From assembly GCA_019358945.1 (NCBI GenBank), contig JAHHIE010000028.1, positions 1-64,000 of the forward strand: DNA of 64,000 nt, written 5' to 3'. This document shows positions 8,776 to 17,735 of the stretch, one piece after another (position 1 is the first letter of the stretch; each line of letters begins with the position of its first letter). Source of the stretch: Stenomitos rutilans HA7619-LM2 (GTDB lineage: Bacteria; Cyanobacteriota; Cyanobacteriia; Leptolyngbyales; Leptolyngbyaceae). The notes under the pieces were generated by a model. It saw only the letters and a program-made list of their open reading frames with translations, was not told where the DNA came from and searched no databases. Both the position numbers and the translations under genes were made by a program.

Positions 8776-9597
8776 ATGTTGCTGGATAAGCTTGAAAAAC
8801 TGAACACGTTGTTTGCTGGCATGGAACGGGCGCTGATTGCCTATTCTGGCGGTATTGATAGTACGCTGGTCGCAAAGATTGCCTATGATGCTTTGGGCGA
8901 TCGTGCCCTTGCGATCACAGCCGTTTCACCGTCCCTTCTGCCCGAAGATTTGGAAGATGCTTGCGTGCAAGCGGCTGAAATTGGCATTGCCCATGAACTG
9001 GCGCAAACGCACGAAATGGATAACCCCAACTACACGGCAAACCCAGCGAATCGCTGCTATTTCTGCAAAAGCGAACTGCACGATACATTGAGGCCTCTGG
9101 CGTTGGAGCGGGGCTATCCCTATGTGATTGATGGCGTGAATGCGGATGATCTGTTCGACTACCGACCGGGCATTCAAGCCGCGAAGGAACGGGGTGCCCG
9201 ATCGCCCCTTGCTGAAGTCGGCATTAGCAAAGTCGAAGTACGCGAACTGGCTAAGCATTTGGGACTGTCCTGCTGGGACAAACCCGCGCAGCCCTGCCTC
9301 AGTTCACGCTTTCCCTACGGTGAAGAGATTACGATCGCCAAACTACAGCGCGTGGGCCGAGCCGAAGCCATGCTGCGACGGATGGGGTTACGAACCTTTC
9401 GCGTGCGATCGGAGTTCGATACGGCACGCATCGAACTCCCTGCCGAGCAGTTGAAAGAGTTCGTCTTAACAACGGATCTGCCCACGTTAGTCGAAAAATT
9501 CCAGTCTGTCGGCTTTCTCTACGTCACCCTTGACCTGGAAGGATTTCGGAGTGGTAAGCTCAATCAGGTGCTTCAGTTTGCTACGGCTGAAAAATGA
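8776..9597 (+). CDS. larE: ATP-dependent sulfur transferase LarE
   Basis: PP-loop enzyme that activates the carboxylates of the pyridinium dicarboxylate precursor and installs sulfur during synthesis of the nickel-pincer nucleotide cofactor. The PP-loop AYSGGIDSTLVA is at residues 22-33; NRCYFCKSEL near 92 and WDKPAQPCLSSRFPYG near 172 are family blocks. The CxxC plus the later Cys could ligate a cluster, as in LarE versions that use [4Fe-4S], rather than a single sacrificial cysteine; that is inference. AAGGA precedes the ATG. No larB or larC is in the window. The next gene starts 12 bases on. Confidence 0.88.
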   Translation: MLLDKLEKLNTLFAGMERALIAYSGGIDSTLVAKIAYDALGDRALAITAVSPSLLPEDLEDACVQAAEIGIAHELAQTHEMDNPNYTANPANRCYFCKSELHDTLRPLALERGYPYVIDGVNADDLFDYRPGIQAAKERGARSPLAEVGISKVEVRELAKHLGLSCWDKPAQPCLSSRFPYGEEITIAKLQRVGRAEAMLRRMGLRTFRVRSEFDTARIELPAEQLKEFVLTTDLPTLVEKFQSVGFLYVTLDLEGFRSGKLNQVLQFATAEK

Positions 9598-9609
9598 GGA
9601 CAAGCTGAT

Positions 9610-10287
9610 ATGACGCGATCGCCTGCCCTGAACCAAGACATCATCTATCCCGACAGCGATGGACAACCCATGTCTGACAATACCAGGCAGTTTAATTGGA
9701 TTGTCTACATCAAGCTCGGCTGCGAAGCTCTGTTTAAAGACGACTCCAATGTTTTTGTAGCAGGCGATTTACTCTGGTATCCGGTTGAAGGCGATAATAC
9801 CATTCGAGCGGCACCCGATACGATGGTTGTGTTTGGTCGTCCCAAAGGCGATCGGGGATCTTACCAGCAGTGGAAAGAAGACAACATTGCGCCTCAAGTG
9901 GCCTTTGAAGTGCTGTCCCCCGGTAACACGCTGGTTGGTATGGCAAAAAAGTTCCGCTTCTACGAGCGCTATGGCGTCGAGGAGTATTACCTTTACGATC
10001 CCGACAAAGGAGATTTCAGCGGCTGGTTACGGTCTGGAGACTTTCTGGAAGTAATTGAAGAGCCGATCGGGTGGGTCAGTCCTCGCCTCAAAGTCCGCTT
10101 TGAACTGGTCGATGAGGCGCTAGAGATTTACCGTCCCGATGGGGAGAGGTTTGCAACCTATCTAGAACTAATCGAGCAGAACCAGCAAGCTCGACGGCAG
10201 CTAGAACAAGAACGGGAGCGATCGGACAAGCTAGCCGCCAAGCTAAAAGAATTGGGCATTAACCCAGAGGATTTAGAAGAACTCTGA
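9610..10287 (+). CDS. Uma2 family (DUF820) putative endonuclease
   Basis: A PD-(D/E)XK-like family hugely expanded in cyanobacteria. The 225-aa product has the core AAPDTMVVFG (the D of the motif) and PQVAFEVLSPGNT (ExK-like strand), then KKFRFYERYGVEEYYLYDPDKG. The C-terminal 45 residues form a charged coiled coil (QNQQARRQLEQERERSDKLAAKLKELG), typical of one Uma2 subgroup. It lies 12 bases after larE and is possibly co-transcribed, although the functions seem unrelated. Nuclease activity is predicted, not shown, for most members. Confidence 0.85.
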   Translation: MTRSPALNQDIIYPDSDGQPMSDNTRQFNWIVYIKLGCEALFKDDSNVFVAGDLLWYPVEGDNTIRAAPDTMVVFGRPKGDRGSYQQWKEDNIAPQVAFEVLSPGNTLVGMAKKFRFYERYGVEEYYLYDPDKGDFSGWLRSGDFLEVIEEPIGWVSPRLKVRFELVDEALEIYRPDGERFATYLELIEQNQQARRQLEQERERSDKLAAKLKELGINPEDLEEL

Positions 10288-10299
10288 CTGCGGATTTGT

Positions 10300-10776
10300 T
10301 TAGGCAAGCCTTTCAAGCTGCATGAATTTTATACCGTCTTGCGATCGCTTAAACTCGCAAGCTCTCTCAAAGCCAAGTTTGTAAAATGTCTTGAGCGATC
10401 GTTCATTAAACGCAGCGACTGTGACTCGAAATTTAGCTGGCGAGAACTGAACTCTACCAAATTGAAGCACCGCATCCACAAAATTGCTGCCAAGACCGCT
10501 TCCAGTTTTATCTGGATGCATCCCAACCCCAACATCCAAAATCGCTGGCTCTTGCTCGCTATAGCTGCCGCCTGCAACTCTCGCTTCTTTGCCAAAGCAG
10601 CAATAGCCAATCAATGCCTGTTTTTGGTCAAGCACACTGTAATAGCGGTTTGTTGGTTCCCAGAGTAATGAGCAGTCCTCTTCTGACAAGTCATACAGCG
10701 AAAAGGGCGGTTCGTATCTCCAAGCAGAAATTTCTCTCGCTTGCTTGATCGAGATTTGGTAGACCGCAAGCTTCAT
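10300..10776 (-). CDS. GNAT family N-acetyltransferase
   Basis: A 158-aa single-domain acyltransferase. The acetyl-CoA loop is seen as GVGMHPDKTGSGLGSNFVDAVL (Q/RxxGxG/A-like, residues about 85-105), followed by FRVTVAAFNERSLKTFYKLGFERACEF, the usual beta5-alpha4 GNAT ending. Length and order fit a RimI-like acetyltransferase. The substrate cannot be read from the sequence. It converges with the Uma2 gene at its 3' end and lies upstream of nothing obviously related. Confidence 0.85.
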   Translation of the reverse strand: MKLAVYQISIKQAREISAWRYEPPFSLYDLSEEDCSLLWEPTNRYYSVLDQKQALIGYCCFGKEARVAGGSYSEQEPAILDVGVGMHPDKTGSGLGSNFVDAVLQFGRVQFSPAKFRVTVAAFNERSLKTFYKLGFERACEFKRSQDGIKFMQLERLA

Positions 10777-10818
10777 GCGCTTAGTGACAGCCTTGTGACA
10801 GCGTCATTTTTGAAAGCA

Positions 10819-11145
10819 TTAAATGTTAGCGGTGGTTGCCCAACCGATCGCAAACCCAATGCCCGCCACCAAACTCAAAACGGCGAGTAATCCTCCGGGC
10901 ATAAATTTGCCAGTCTTGCGAAAGCGGAGTGCGAAGACAACCAGTAGCGCCAACGCAATCACAGTCGCCAGTGCTAACCCGATCGCAGGATTTTGCAGAC
11001 TAATGTACCAGGCGATCGCCAGTGCTACACCGCTACCTAACCCTGAGATCAGTGATTGATTGCTCTTGGCTTTGATATAACCGACAATGCCACCGATCGC
11101 CACAAGCAGTGCGTAGACTAAAATGAGCCAGATAATCGTTGCCAA
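10819..11145 (-). CDS. TMEM14 family small membrane protein
   Basis: A 108-aa protein with four predicted hydrophobic helices and glycine-rich motifs (YALLVAIGGIVGYIKAKSNQSLISGLGSGVALAIAWY, FMPGGLLAVLSLVAGI) typical of the TMEM14/UPF0136 family. Plant and animal members sit in plastid or mitochondrial membranes and have been linked to fatty acid or porphyrin export; the bacterial role is unproven. It is divergent from the oxygenase gene at 11217. Confidence 0.85.
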   Translation of the reverse strand: MATIIWLILVYALLVAIGGIVGYIKAKSNQSLISGLGSGVALAIAWYISLQNPAIGLALATVIALALLVVFALRFRKTGKFMPGGLLAVLSLVAGIGFAIGWATTANI

Positions 11146-11216
11146 AGGGGTGCCTCCTTTTTCTCAACATCTCACACCCTACACCGTATTTTGACCATTC
11201 GCGTCTCGCTGTCATA

Positions 11217-12164
11217 ATGCTTCTTACACAGACCATTCCCGTTTTAGATTTGCGCGATTTTCATACGGACGATCGTCGCCAAACGTTTGTCACCCAGATG
11301 GGCAGCGCTTTAGAAGACACAGGCTTTTTTGCCCTGACGCACCACAGCGTTGATGCCAATCTGATTCAAACGGCCTATGCTGTGACGCAAGCCTTCTTTA
11401 CACTGCCAGAAGCGGTGAAGCTTCGGTATGAAAATCCTGCTCTGCATGGACAGCGCGGTTTTACACGCTTTGGACGCGAACATGCAAAAGATCACCCCGT
11501 TCCCGACCTCAAGGAATTCTGGCATGTTGGGCGAGCACTGGCTCCCGACCACCCTTTGGCGGCTGCGTATCCAGCCAACCTGTCACCGACTGAAGTGCCA
11601 CAGTTTGCCTCCGTGATGAATCAGCTTTATGCGCAGTTGGAGGCGTGTGCTACGGAGCTACTCAAGGCTTGCGCTCTGTATCTGGGCGAGTCAGAAAACT
11701 GGCTAAGCGACATGATGCGCGATAGTGACACCATTCTTCGCGTGATTCACTATCCGCCGATCGCGCCAGATGTCCATCCTGCCAGCTTACGAGCAGCGGC
11801 TCATGAAGATATCAACCTCATCACGCTCTTATGCGAAGCCACGGATGATGGGCTGGAATTACTGCAAAGAGACGGCACTTGGCGAACGATCCGAGCGCTA
11901 CCAGGGCAAATCATTGTCGATAGTGGAGATATGCTGCAACAACTCACCAACGGCTTGCTCAAAAGCACGACTCATCGCGTGGTGAATCCGGTTGACGGAC
12001 GCGATCGACGCTTTTCGATGCCATTCTTTGCACACCCACGCCCTGAAGTCGATCTCACGCCCCTTTCAAATTGCGTCGCCAGAACTAACCAGCCACCCTT
12101 CCCCCGCATCACGGCTGGCGCTTACCTACAACAGCGCTTACGCGAGATTGGCCTGGTAGGGTGA
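11217..12164 (+). CDS. 2-oxoglutarate/Fe(II) dioxygenase, isopenicillin N synthase-like
   Basis: A 315-aa non-haem iron oxygenase. The N-terminal DIOX_N region (IPVLDLRDF...ALEDTGFFALTHHSVD) is followed by the double-stranded beta-helix with the iron triad HED (AAHEDINLITLL) and H (STHRVVNP), and the 2-oxoglutarate-binding RFSMPFF. The ORF track starts at 11139, but ATG at 11217 places the conserved start correctly. Relatives are often annotated as flavonol synthase-like or ethylene-forming-like; the real substrate is unknown. Monocistronic. Confidence 0.85.
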   Translation: MLLTQTIPVLDLRDFHTDDRRQTFVTQMGSALEDTGFFALTHHSVDANLIQTAYAVTQAFFTLPEAVKLRYENPALHGQRGFTRFGREHAKDHPVPDLKEFWHVGRALAPDHPLAAAYPANLSPTEVPQFASVMNQLYAQLEACATELLKACALYLGESENWLSDMMRDSDTILRVIHYPPIAPDVHPASLRAAAHEDINLITLLCEATDDGLELLQRDGTWRTIRALPGQIIVDSGDMLQQLTNGLLKSTTHRVVNPVDGRDRRFSMPFFAHPRPEVDLTPLSNCVARTNQPPFPRITAGAYLQQRLREIGLVG

Positions 12165-12233
12165 AGAAAGGCTAAAGGCTAAAAACTGATGGTTAGTTAT
12201 TCAAAATTCGCTCAGCCTTTATCCTTCTCTACC

Positions 12234-12329
12234 TCACCCTCCCGCAGCAAATGTCACCATAATGGCAACCGAAAGGAGAATGCCTGGAGACAGCATCAGC
12301 ACTAGCATCAGAAGGTCGTGTGTGTTCAT
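12234..12329 (-). CDS. Candidate 31-aa single-span membrane miniprotein
   Basis: Too short for the ORF track. The minus strand reads MNTHDLLMLVLMLSPGILLSV followed by AIMVTFAAGG and a stop. Nearly the whole peptide is one hydrophobic helix with a short polar N-terminus. AAAGG lies five bases before the ATG. The size and build are those of small photosynthetic-complex subunits (PsaM-, PsbM- or Ndh-type), but it matches none I can recall. It lies in a 500-base spacer without other genes. Confidence 0.5.
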   Translation of the reverse strand: MNTHDLLMLVLMLSPGILLSVAIMVTFAAGG

Positions 12330-12680
12330 CGTTGCCTTTTGTGATCAAAATTTGAGTGAGTGGAAGGTGCTACGATTCGCCTGCCTGTGAGCCACTCGAT
12401 CGTGAACTGTCTTCATCCTAGTGAACGATGCTCGCGTCCTTACCGCTAAAGCATTGAGAAATGCTGAAGATTGCAATGATCGCGAACCGACGTTTAGACG
12501 TAAGGTAAGGAGAGCAGCAACTGACGGCTGATCACTGATGGCTAATGGCTGATCGCTTTGAAAGGCTGAAGGGGCTGAAAGCTGTAGCTTACTTCTGCGT
12601 TGTGGTCGGCTGACCGCTGTAGCGTGCTTCCCAGAGGGTTGGCTGATCGCTTTAGAATGGAGTCCAACGTTGAGTCAACT

Positions 12681-13034
12681 ATGAGTAACTTTTCTTTTGA
12701 TGACCTGTTGCGACGAGATTTTCTCAGAGGGCTGGGTCTGTGGATCGTCATTGAAATCGTCAGTTTTCTCGTACTGCCAGGGCTTGGAGCCATTCAACCG
12801 GGCGATCGACTCAAGTTTTGGTTTGGCCTGAGTATTCCGCTGGGGATCGGTGGGGCGCTGCTGTTGGGCGGGAGCTCTCGTTTTGTCGCCCTCACAAATG
12901 AGCGGATGGCTAGCGGCAACAAAACATTGCTCACCCTTCTGGGACAATTTGGTGGGTCGATCGGTATTGCGGGTATTCTCTTTCCCTTTGTCATGGCGGC
13001 GGGCGAATTTCTCGCCAAAATTTTTGATCGGTAG
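12681..13034 (+). CDS. Hypothetical membrane protein, 117 aa
   Basis: Three hydrophobic segments (WIVIEIVSFLVLPGLGAI, FGLSIPLGIGGALLLGG and GGSIGIAGILFPFVMAAG) after a short acidic/basic N-terminus. No domain recognised. The start is uncertain: ATG at 12657 adds eight residues and neither site has a clear Shine-Dalgarno. I prefer MSNFSFDDLLRRDFLRG as a natural N-terminus. The upstream 200 bases are degenerate 'gctgatcgct' repeats. It may share a transcript with the DUF1802 gene 18 bases on. Confidence 0.55.
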   Translation: MSNFSFDDLLRRDFLRGLGLWIVIEIVSFLVLPGLGAIQPGDRLKFWFGLSIPLGIGGALLLGGSSRFVALTNERMASGNKTLLTLLGQFGGSIGIAGILFPFVMAAGEFLAKIFDR

Positions 13035-13052
13035 AGAAGAGGGAACGGTGAG

Positions 13053-13664
13053 ATGGCAGGTATAGAGTCAATAGCGCTGCCAATGACCCATGCGCTGAAA
13101 GAATGGCAGGTTGCTGTACACGCTTTGGAGCAGGGTGAGACGATCTTGCTGCTGCGGAAAGGAGGCATCCGCGACGCTAGAGGCACGTTTACAGTCGCCC
13201 ACGAGCGTTTCTGGCTATATCCCACCCATGAGCATCAGCGATCGCATCTGGTCAAAGAGCAATATGCCGATGCAATCACGCCTGTCGAACCGGGTTGGCA
13301 TCCTGAAACTGTCCGCATTGCTTCGTGGGCGCAGATTATCGATCGCTTTGAGGTTAGCGACGCGGCAGTCGTGGCGGCACTGCACCCGTTTCACATTTGG
13401 CATGAGACCTTTGTGGTAGAGCGGCTGAAGTGGAAACCTAGCCAACCCCTGTCGATTCTTTTGTTGCGGGTTTATACCCTACCGCAACCGCAAATGCTTT
13501 CGTATGAAGCAGCGTATGGTGGGTGCAAATCGTGGCTTGACCTAACGCCGATGAGTGCACAGCATGCAAGCCTGATGGAAGGCTCAGAAAATCTGCCAGT
13601 GCTAGGGGATGCTGACTATGCTGCTCAACGCGAGGCGATTCAGGCAATCATAGCGCCGTGGTAA
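13053..13664 (+). CDS. DUF1802 family protein
   Basis: A 203-aa cytosolic protein of DUF1802, a family found in cyanobacteria and a few other bacteria. The family hallmarks are HALKEWQVAVHALEQGETILLLRKGGIRD at the start and FTVAHERFWLYPTHEHQ. Later blocks include HPFHIWHETFVVERLKWKP and LLRVYTLPQP. Function unknown; small-domain neighbours in other genomes link it loosely to nucleotide or restriction functions, which is not visible here. Translation may begin at the ATG at 13083. Confidence 0.75.
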   Translation: MAGIESIALPMTHALKEWQVAVHALEQGETILLLRKGGIRDARGTFTVAHERFWLYPTHEHQRSHLVKEQYADAITPVEPGWHPETVRIASWAQIIDRFEVSDAAVVAALHPFHIWHETFVVERLKWKPSQPLSILLLRVYTLPQPQMLSYEAAYGGCKSWLDLTPMSAQHASLMEGSENLPVLGDADYAAQREAIQAIIAPW

Positions 13665-14063
13665 GTGAGTCACGCTTGGCGTGAAAATGCTGCTATGAAT
13701 GAAATTTTGTGAATAACCCTGTCAACCCCTATATCTGGTGCCATGATAAAGGGGCATTTAAGGTGCTGACCCTAAATAGATTCTCTGGGTGATTCTCTAG
13801 ATAGGGTATAAGGTCAGTTGTGTGTTTGCAGTTGAAGTCGGTTCTAGTGCGCGATCGGAGCAACCATCGCTTTGCGTTTAGTTTCTTAGCACCGTTCTGG
13901 TTGAAGACGTTTTCCTATATCTCAAGCGCAAATGCTTCGGTGATGATGGCGGCTACTTCTTCTCCAAGGGGTATGCGTTGGTAGTCAAATACTCCAGTTG
14001 CGACTATCCTTAAAGCCAGATCAACCGAACACCAGATTCGTTGGACAGGTTCAGCTCAAAGTG
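13665..14063. other. Long leader region upstream of the AMIN gene
   Basis: About 400 bases without a convincing gene. It begins with 'agtcacgcttggcgtgaaa', a small hairpin after DUF1802, and continues through AT-rich sequence into a region with no strong -10/-35 that I trust. It probably holds the promoter and 5' UTR of the AMIN-domain gene. Confidence 0.35.
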
Positions 14064-16343
14064 ATGCAAAGCCAGAAATTCGCTCCAAATGTTCATCCTA
14101 AACCGAAACGGCTCTTGATCCAGCAATCAGGTGTGCAACGGTTGTTGAGCGCTACCATTGCTGCGATCGGGGTTGTGACGGCTGAGGTGACTGTTCTTGC
14201 GGCGCAGGCTGCCTCCCTGACGCAATGGAGTTTTGATCCAGCGGCAAACCAGCTCGAAATTACGGTCAAAGATGGCACAACGCCCCGCTACTTTCTGATG
14301 GCTCAGCCTGCTCGCATTGTGCTCGATCTTCCCGGTACGGCTGTTGGGTCTGTCAGCGCTCAACAAACCTATGCGGGTGCCGTGCGTCAGATTCGGGTGT
14401 CTCAGTTTGAGCCAGGTCTGGCCCGCATTGTGATGGAAATTTCCCCAGGCGTTTCACTGGCACCAGGACAGGTGAAGTTGCAGAAGGTTGGTAATGGAAC
14501 GGCTCCATCAGGCACCTCTCGTTGGGTCTTGCAACCGCTGATTACAAAGTCGCTGACTGCCAATGTCGCCACGGTGAAGCCATCTACCTCTGCTCCATCT
14601 ACGGCACGTGTCCCCAAACCAATAGCCACAAAGCCCTCGATCGTGCCATCTACCCCTGTCCAGCCGACTCGTGCAGAGACCTCGATCGCACCATCTCAAG
14701 CGCCGTCTGGCAGCAACGCGACCTCAAAGCCTGCCGAAACCGCTATGCCAGCCGTCTCAAGCGACCCAACGGCGGACAGTAGCCGCGATCGTCAGCCTAC
14801 GGTTGCGGTTCCTAACCTGGCGGCAGCAACGGTACCCATGACATCGCCTCTGACGGCGATTACACCGACTCCATCCGCGACCCAGCCTGCTGCTCTAGCA
14901 CCAGTGCTGCCATCCCCGCCTACACCTGAGACACAAACACCCACACCACCGCCACCAGCAGCAACCCCTCCAGTTGATCCCAATGTGGCAGTCGATACTC
15001 AACGTGGCGTGGCGATCGCGGTACCTGCGCCAGGTACGCTTTCGACCGTTACAGGAGCACCGCTTCAGACACCTGCTACCAATGCTCAGGCTGCTAGCTC
15101 TCCGCCAATAGCACGGGTTGAACCATCTGAGGCTGCTCGTTTGCGTGCCACAGCCAAACCAGTCATGGCAGCGCCCCCTACGACGGCTTTAGCACCCAGC
15201 GTCAGCGTACCGCCATTGAACACGTTGAATGCTCCCCCTGGGACACCCAGTACGCCTGATGCCCAAACCACAAACACTCAAGCAAGGCAACCCGACGCCC
15301 CATCGAGTCTTCCGTCTGGTAGATCACTTCCGGCTGCAAGTACGCAACCGAGTGTGAGCGTTCCACCGCTCATTCAGGTTGGCACCCCCGATCTGGGCTT
15401 GGCGAATGGCACACCAGCGAATGCTTCAGCCCCTCCCATGTCGGTTTTTGCTCCGAATGCGTCGATCGAACCCCCTGTAAGCGTGCCGCCGTTACAGAAA
15501 ACCCCACCGCTGCAACCGCTAGATGCCCCTACCGCCGTACCCATTAGGCCAGCACAGACCTCCTACGATGCCAATACGATTAGACAGCCGTCCTCAAGCG
15601 CAGACCTTGCGCCACCGCTGAATGTGGTGCCATTGCAAGCACCTGTACAGCAGGCTGCTGCACCCTTACCAACGGCAGTTCCAGGGTACAATGCCGATAC
15701 CATTAAGCAGCCGCCATCTCAAGTGGCCTCGGCCTCAGTTGTTGAATTTGGTCAACCGCTGCCTGCAAAAAACAGTGCTGTAAGGCCAAGTCAACCGCTC
15801 AATGGTCTGACCACATCTCAAGGTGTGCGCCAAGCCTTCAAGCCAACCGCTCCAGATGTTTTGTTGCCTGTTGGCACCGTGCTCAATCTGCGCTATCCCG
15901 GTGAGGAAACGCTGCTGTTGCAAACCGCTCGTCCGCAGCAAGAAGTGATGGTGCTGCTCACAGAATTGCGTGACGCGTCTGGCAACCTTTTAGCCCCCGC
16001 TGGCAGTGCTGTCACGGGACGCTTTGAAACCACGACCAGCGGTAGCCAGTTTGTGACGCAGGCGATCGCAGTCTCAGGTCGTACTATTCCACTCACCGCA
16101 CAATCTGACACACTAGATGGTAGCCGGAAAGTGCAAGGCAACAACTTGGCAGTTAATTCTGGCATTGGGCTAGTGGCAGGCGGCGTGCTGGGGGCTGTGG
16201 GCGGTTCGGCTGGGCTAGGTGCGATCGGTGGAGCGGCGGCTGGAGCGGCGGCTACACTACTAACAGCACCCAAGCCTGCTGCCATTCAACCTGGTCAGGT
16301 GGTGCAGGTGCGTTTAACCCAAGACCTTCGGAGTTTCGAGTAA
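14064..16343 (+). CDS. AMIN-domain envelope protein with Pro/Thr-rich linker
   Basis: A 759-aa envelope protein. A hydrophobic segment near residue 30 (LLSATIAAIGVVTAEVTVLAAQ) should act as signal or anchor. An AMIN domain follows (about 50-150: TQWSFDPAANQLEITVKDG, RIVLDLPGTAVG, IRVSQFEPGLARIVMEI), a fold that binds peptidoglycan or secretin partners. About 400 residues of Pro/Ala/Thr/Ser linker contain repeated VSVPPL and Y[DN]A[ND]TI[RK]QPxS motifs. The C-terminal domain (LPVGTVLNLRYPGEETLLLQ...) ends in a glycine-zipper stretch (LVAGGVLGAVGGSAGLGAIGG). The track start is TTG at 13998; I prefer ATG at 14064. Confidence 0.8.
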   Translation: MQSQKFAPNVHPKPKRLLIQQSGVQRLLSATIAAIGVVTAEVTVLAAQAASLTQWSFDPAANQLEITVKDGTTPRYFLMAQPARIVLDLPGTAVGSVSAQQTYAGAVRQIRVSQFEPGLARIVMEISPGVSLAPGQVKLQKVGNGTAPSGTSRWVLQPLITKSLTANVATVKPSTSAPSTARVPKPIATKPSIVPSTPVQPTRAETSIAPSQAPSGSNATSKPAETAMPAVSSDPTADSSRDRQPTVAVPNLAAATVPMTSPLTAITPTPSATQPAALAPVLPSPPTPETQTPTPPPPAATPPVDPNVAVDTQRGVAIAVPAPGTLSTVTGAPLQTPATNAQAASSPPIARVEPSEAARLRATAKPVMAAPPTTALAPSVSVPPLNTLNAPPGTPSTPDAQTTNTQARQPDAPSSLPSGRSLPAASTQPSVSVPPLIQVGTPDLGLANGTPANASAPPMSVFAPNASIEPPVSVPPLQKTPPLQPLDAPTAVPIRPAQTSYDANTIRQPSSSADLAPPLNVVPLQAPVQQAAAPLPTAVPGYNADTIKQPPSQVASASVVEFGQPLPAKNSAVRPSQPLNGLTTSQGVRQAFKPTAPDVLLPVGTVLNLRYPGEETLLLQTARPQQEVMVLLTELRDASGNLLAPAGSAVTGRFETTTSGSQFVTQAIAVSGRTIPLTAQSDTLDGSRKVQGNNLAVNSGIGLVAGGVLGAVGGSAGLGAIGGAAAGAAATLLTAPKPAAIQPGQVVQVRLTQDLRSFE

Positions 16344-16378
16344 GGTTTGTAGCGCCGTTCATGCAAAACCATTCATAA

Positions 16379-16414
16379 AAAGAGAGCCGCAACAGTTAAG
16401 TCATGACTCTCTTT
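16379..16414. terminator. Bidirectional terminator
   Basis: AAAGAGAG / CTCTCTTT arms between the convergent AMIN and DUF3172 genes, with A-rich sequence on one side and T-rich on the other. Confidence 0.55.
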
Positions 16415-16453
16415 GAGACGGTTTGGATTCTAGACAGTTCTAGCTGTGACCGT

Positions 16454-17068
16454 TTAATATTTCTCGTTCTCCGGCTTCGGTGCGCCGCCTGTGCCGGGTT
16501 GGTTTAGGAAGAGGTTCTTCGCGGCATCGTTCTGATAGATGCAGTCAATTCTGGGCGATCGCTCTAGTGCATCGGTAAAGCCGAAGGTATTCATGCGGTT
16601 TTTGCAGTCACGCACCTGCTCCGATTTAACTAAGCCTCGCTGCTCCAAGATCGACCAGTTATTGGTCCGAAGCACGCATCCTGGCTGGGTACTAGGCTGA
16701 GAAATGTAGACGTTCAGCGGATTGAGGGTGACAAAGACACGCGCATCCATCGTGATGGCGGCAGAACCAAACTGGGCGCAAAGTTCGGCATTGGGCGCAC
16801 GTTGGCTGAGGTCAAGGTCGGTGACAATTTTGCCCGCACCAGAACTGGAAACAGAGCTAAAGCCAAGACCAATGCCAATGCCTAGAATAAAAACACCTGC
16901 CAGCACCGCTAGAGCCGTCGCGTTGAACAGTGCCGCGATCGACGATTTAGCTGGCTTTTGCTTAGAGGATTCTGGACTGGAGTAGCCGTCGTAATCACGA
17001 TCGTAGTCGCGATCGACCTCGCGGTCATAGCTAGAGCCTGAGTTCCTGGGTTTACGTTTCATAGTCAT
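16454..17068 (-). CDS. DUF3172 family cyanobacterial membrane-anchored protein
   Basis: A 204-aa protein. A charged N-terminus with Asp-Arg/Tyr repeats (DREVDRDYDRDYDGY) is followed by one transmembrane helix (LFNATALAVLAGVFILGIGIGLGF, residues about 47-70). The conserved lumenal domain carries paired cysteines (NAELCAQFG, QPGCVLRTNNWSILEQR, RDCKNRMNTFGF, IDCIYQND). These blocks match DUF3172, known almost only from cyanobacteria. Function unknown. The DNA repeat coding the D/R/Y stretch is rich in CGATCG words. Confidence 0.8.
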   Translation of the reverse strand: MTMKRKPRNSGSSYDREVDRDYDRDYDGYSSPESSKQKPAKSSIAALFNATALAVLAGVFILGIGIGLGFSSVSSSGAGKIVTDLDLSQRAPNAELCAQFGSAAITMDARVFVTLNPLNVYISQPSTQPGCVLRTNNWSILEQRGLVKSEQVRDCKNRMNTFGFTDALERSPRIDCIYQNDAAKNLFLNQPGTGGAPKPENEKY

Positions 17069-17208
17069 CTGACCCGGTTGAACGCGTTAAAAGTGACCTT
17101 CTTCCAGTATGCCGCGAATGGACAGCGGTCTGCACACAAAGAATCTCTGTACCTACAAGAGACACTCTCCGCGTCACCCTAGCGTATTTTTGCCTCAAAC
17201 AGCAAGAA

Positions 17209-17233
17209 GGAGCCTACCGCAATGGAAGGCTCC
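17209..17233 (-). terminator. Hairpin downstream of the ChaB gene
   Basis: GGAGCCT / AGGCTCC arms with an 11-base loop, 35 bases past the stop of the minus-strand ChaB gene. Confidence 0.5.
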
Positions 17234-17267
17234 TCCGCACTAACAGTATGGAATGAGCAGCAATAGC

Positions 17268-17513
17268 TTAGTTGCCGCCAGTGGTAATCGGTTTATTATG
17301 AATGCCGATATCAGGCTGCTGTCTGAAGTGCCATTTACCATCGGCTCCTTTTTCGTAGTTTGGCTTGATCGAGTTCCAGGCAACGTTGGTAGCGGCTTCT
17401 TCATCTAAGCCGTCGCTCACAGCACTGTTGTAAGCGGTTACAAAAATCTGCTGTGAACCGTCAGCCAGATTTTCTTGGATCTCTTGGGGAAATTCTTCCA
17501 GTTGTTTAGCCAT
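17268..17513 (-). CDS. ChaB family protein
   Basis: An 81-aa ChaB-domain protein: LEEFPQEIQENLADGSQQIFVTAYNSAV with the following EEAATNVAWNSIKPNYEKGADGKWHF is the diagnostic core. Originally named a cation transport regulator because it lies next to ChaA in E. coli; its true function is unclear and it often appears as a small stress-related or phage protein. The C-terminal 15 residues are an extra polar tail. An AGGAGA-type site precedes the ATG (cctgtc AGGAGATACCG ATG on the coding strand). Confidence 0.85.
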   Translation of the reverse strand: MAKQLEEFPQEIQENLADGSQQIFVTAYNSAVSDGLDEEAATNVAWNSIKPNYEKGADGKWHFRQQPDIGIHNKPITTGGN

Positions 17514-17735
17514 CGGTATCTCCTGACAAACCTATCAATAGGGATCAGCTTAAGTGTCTGGTACTGATGCTTCCTCTTTCTGAAGAGGAGACAAGGCTTC
17601 TACCCAACGACCAGCGAGGGATGAATGCTCTTAGTAGCTTTGAAAACAATCCATACGTTTGTGAAGCCATCCGATAACCGATTCTGGCTGCTGACAGATA
17701 ACAGGTTTCTGCCCCTCAAGATTCTAGAGCGCGTG

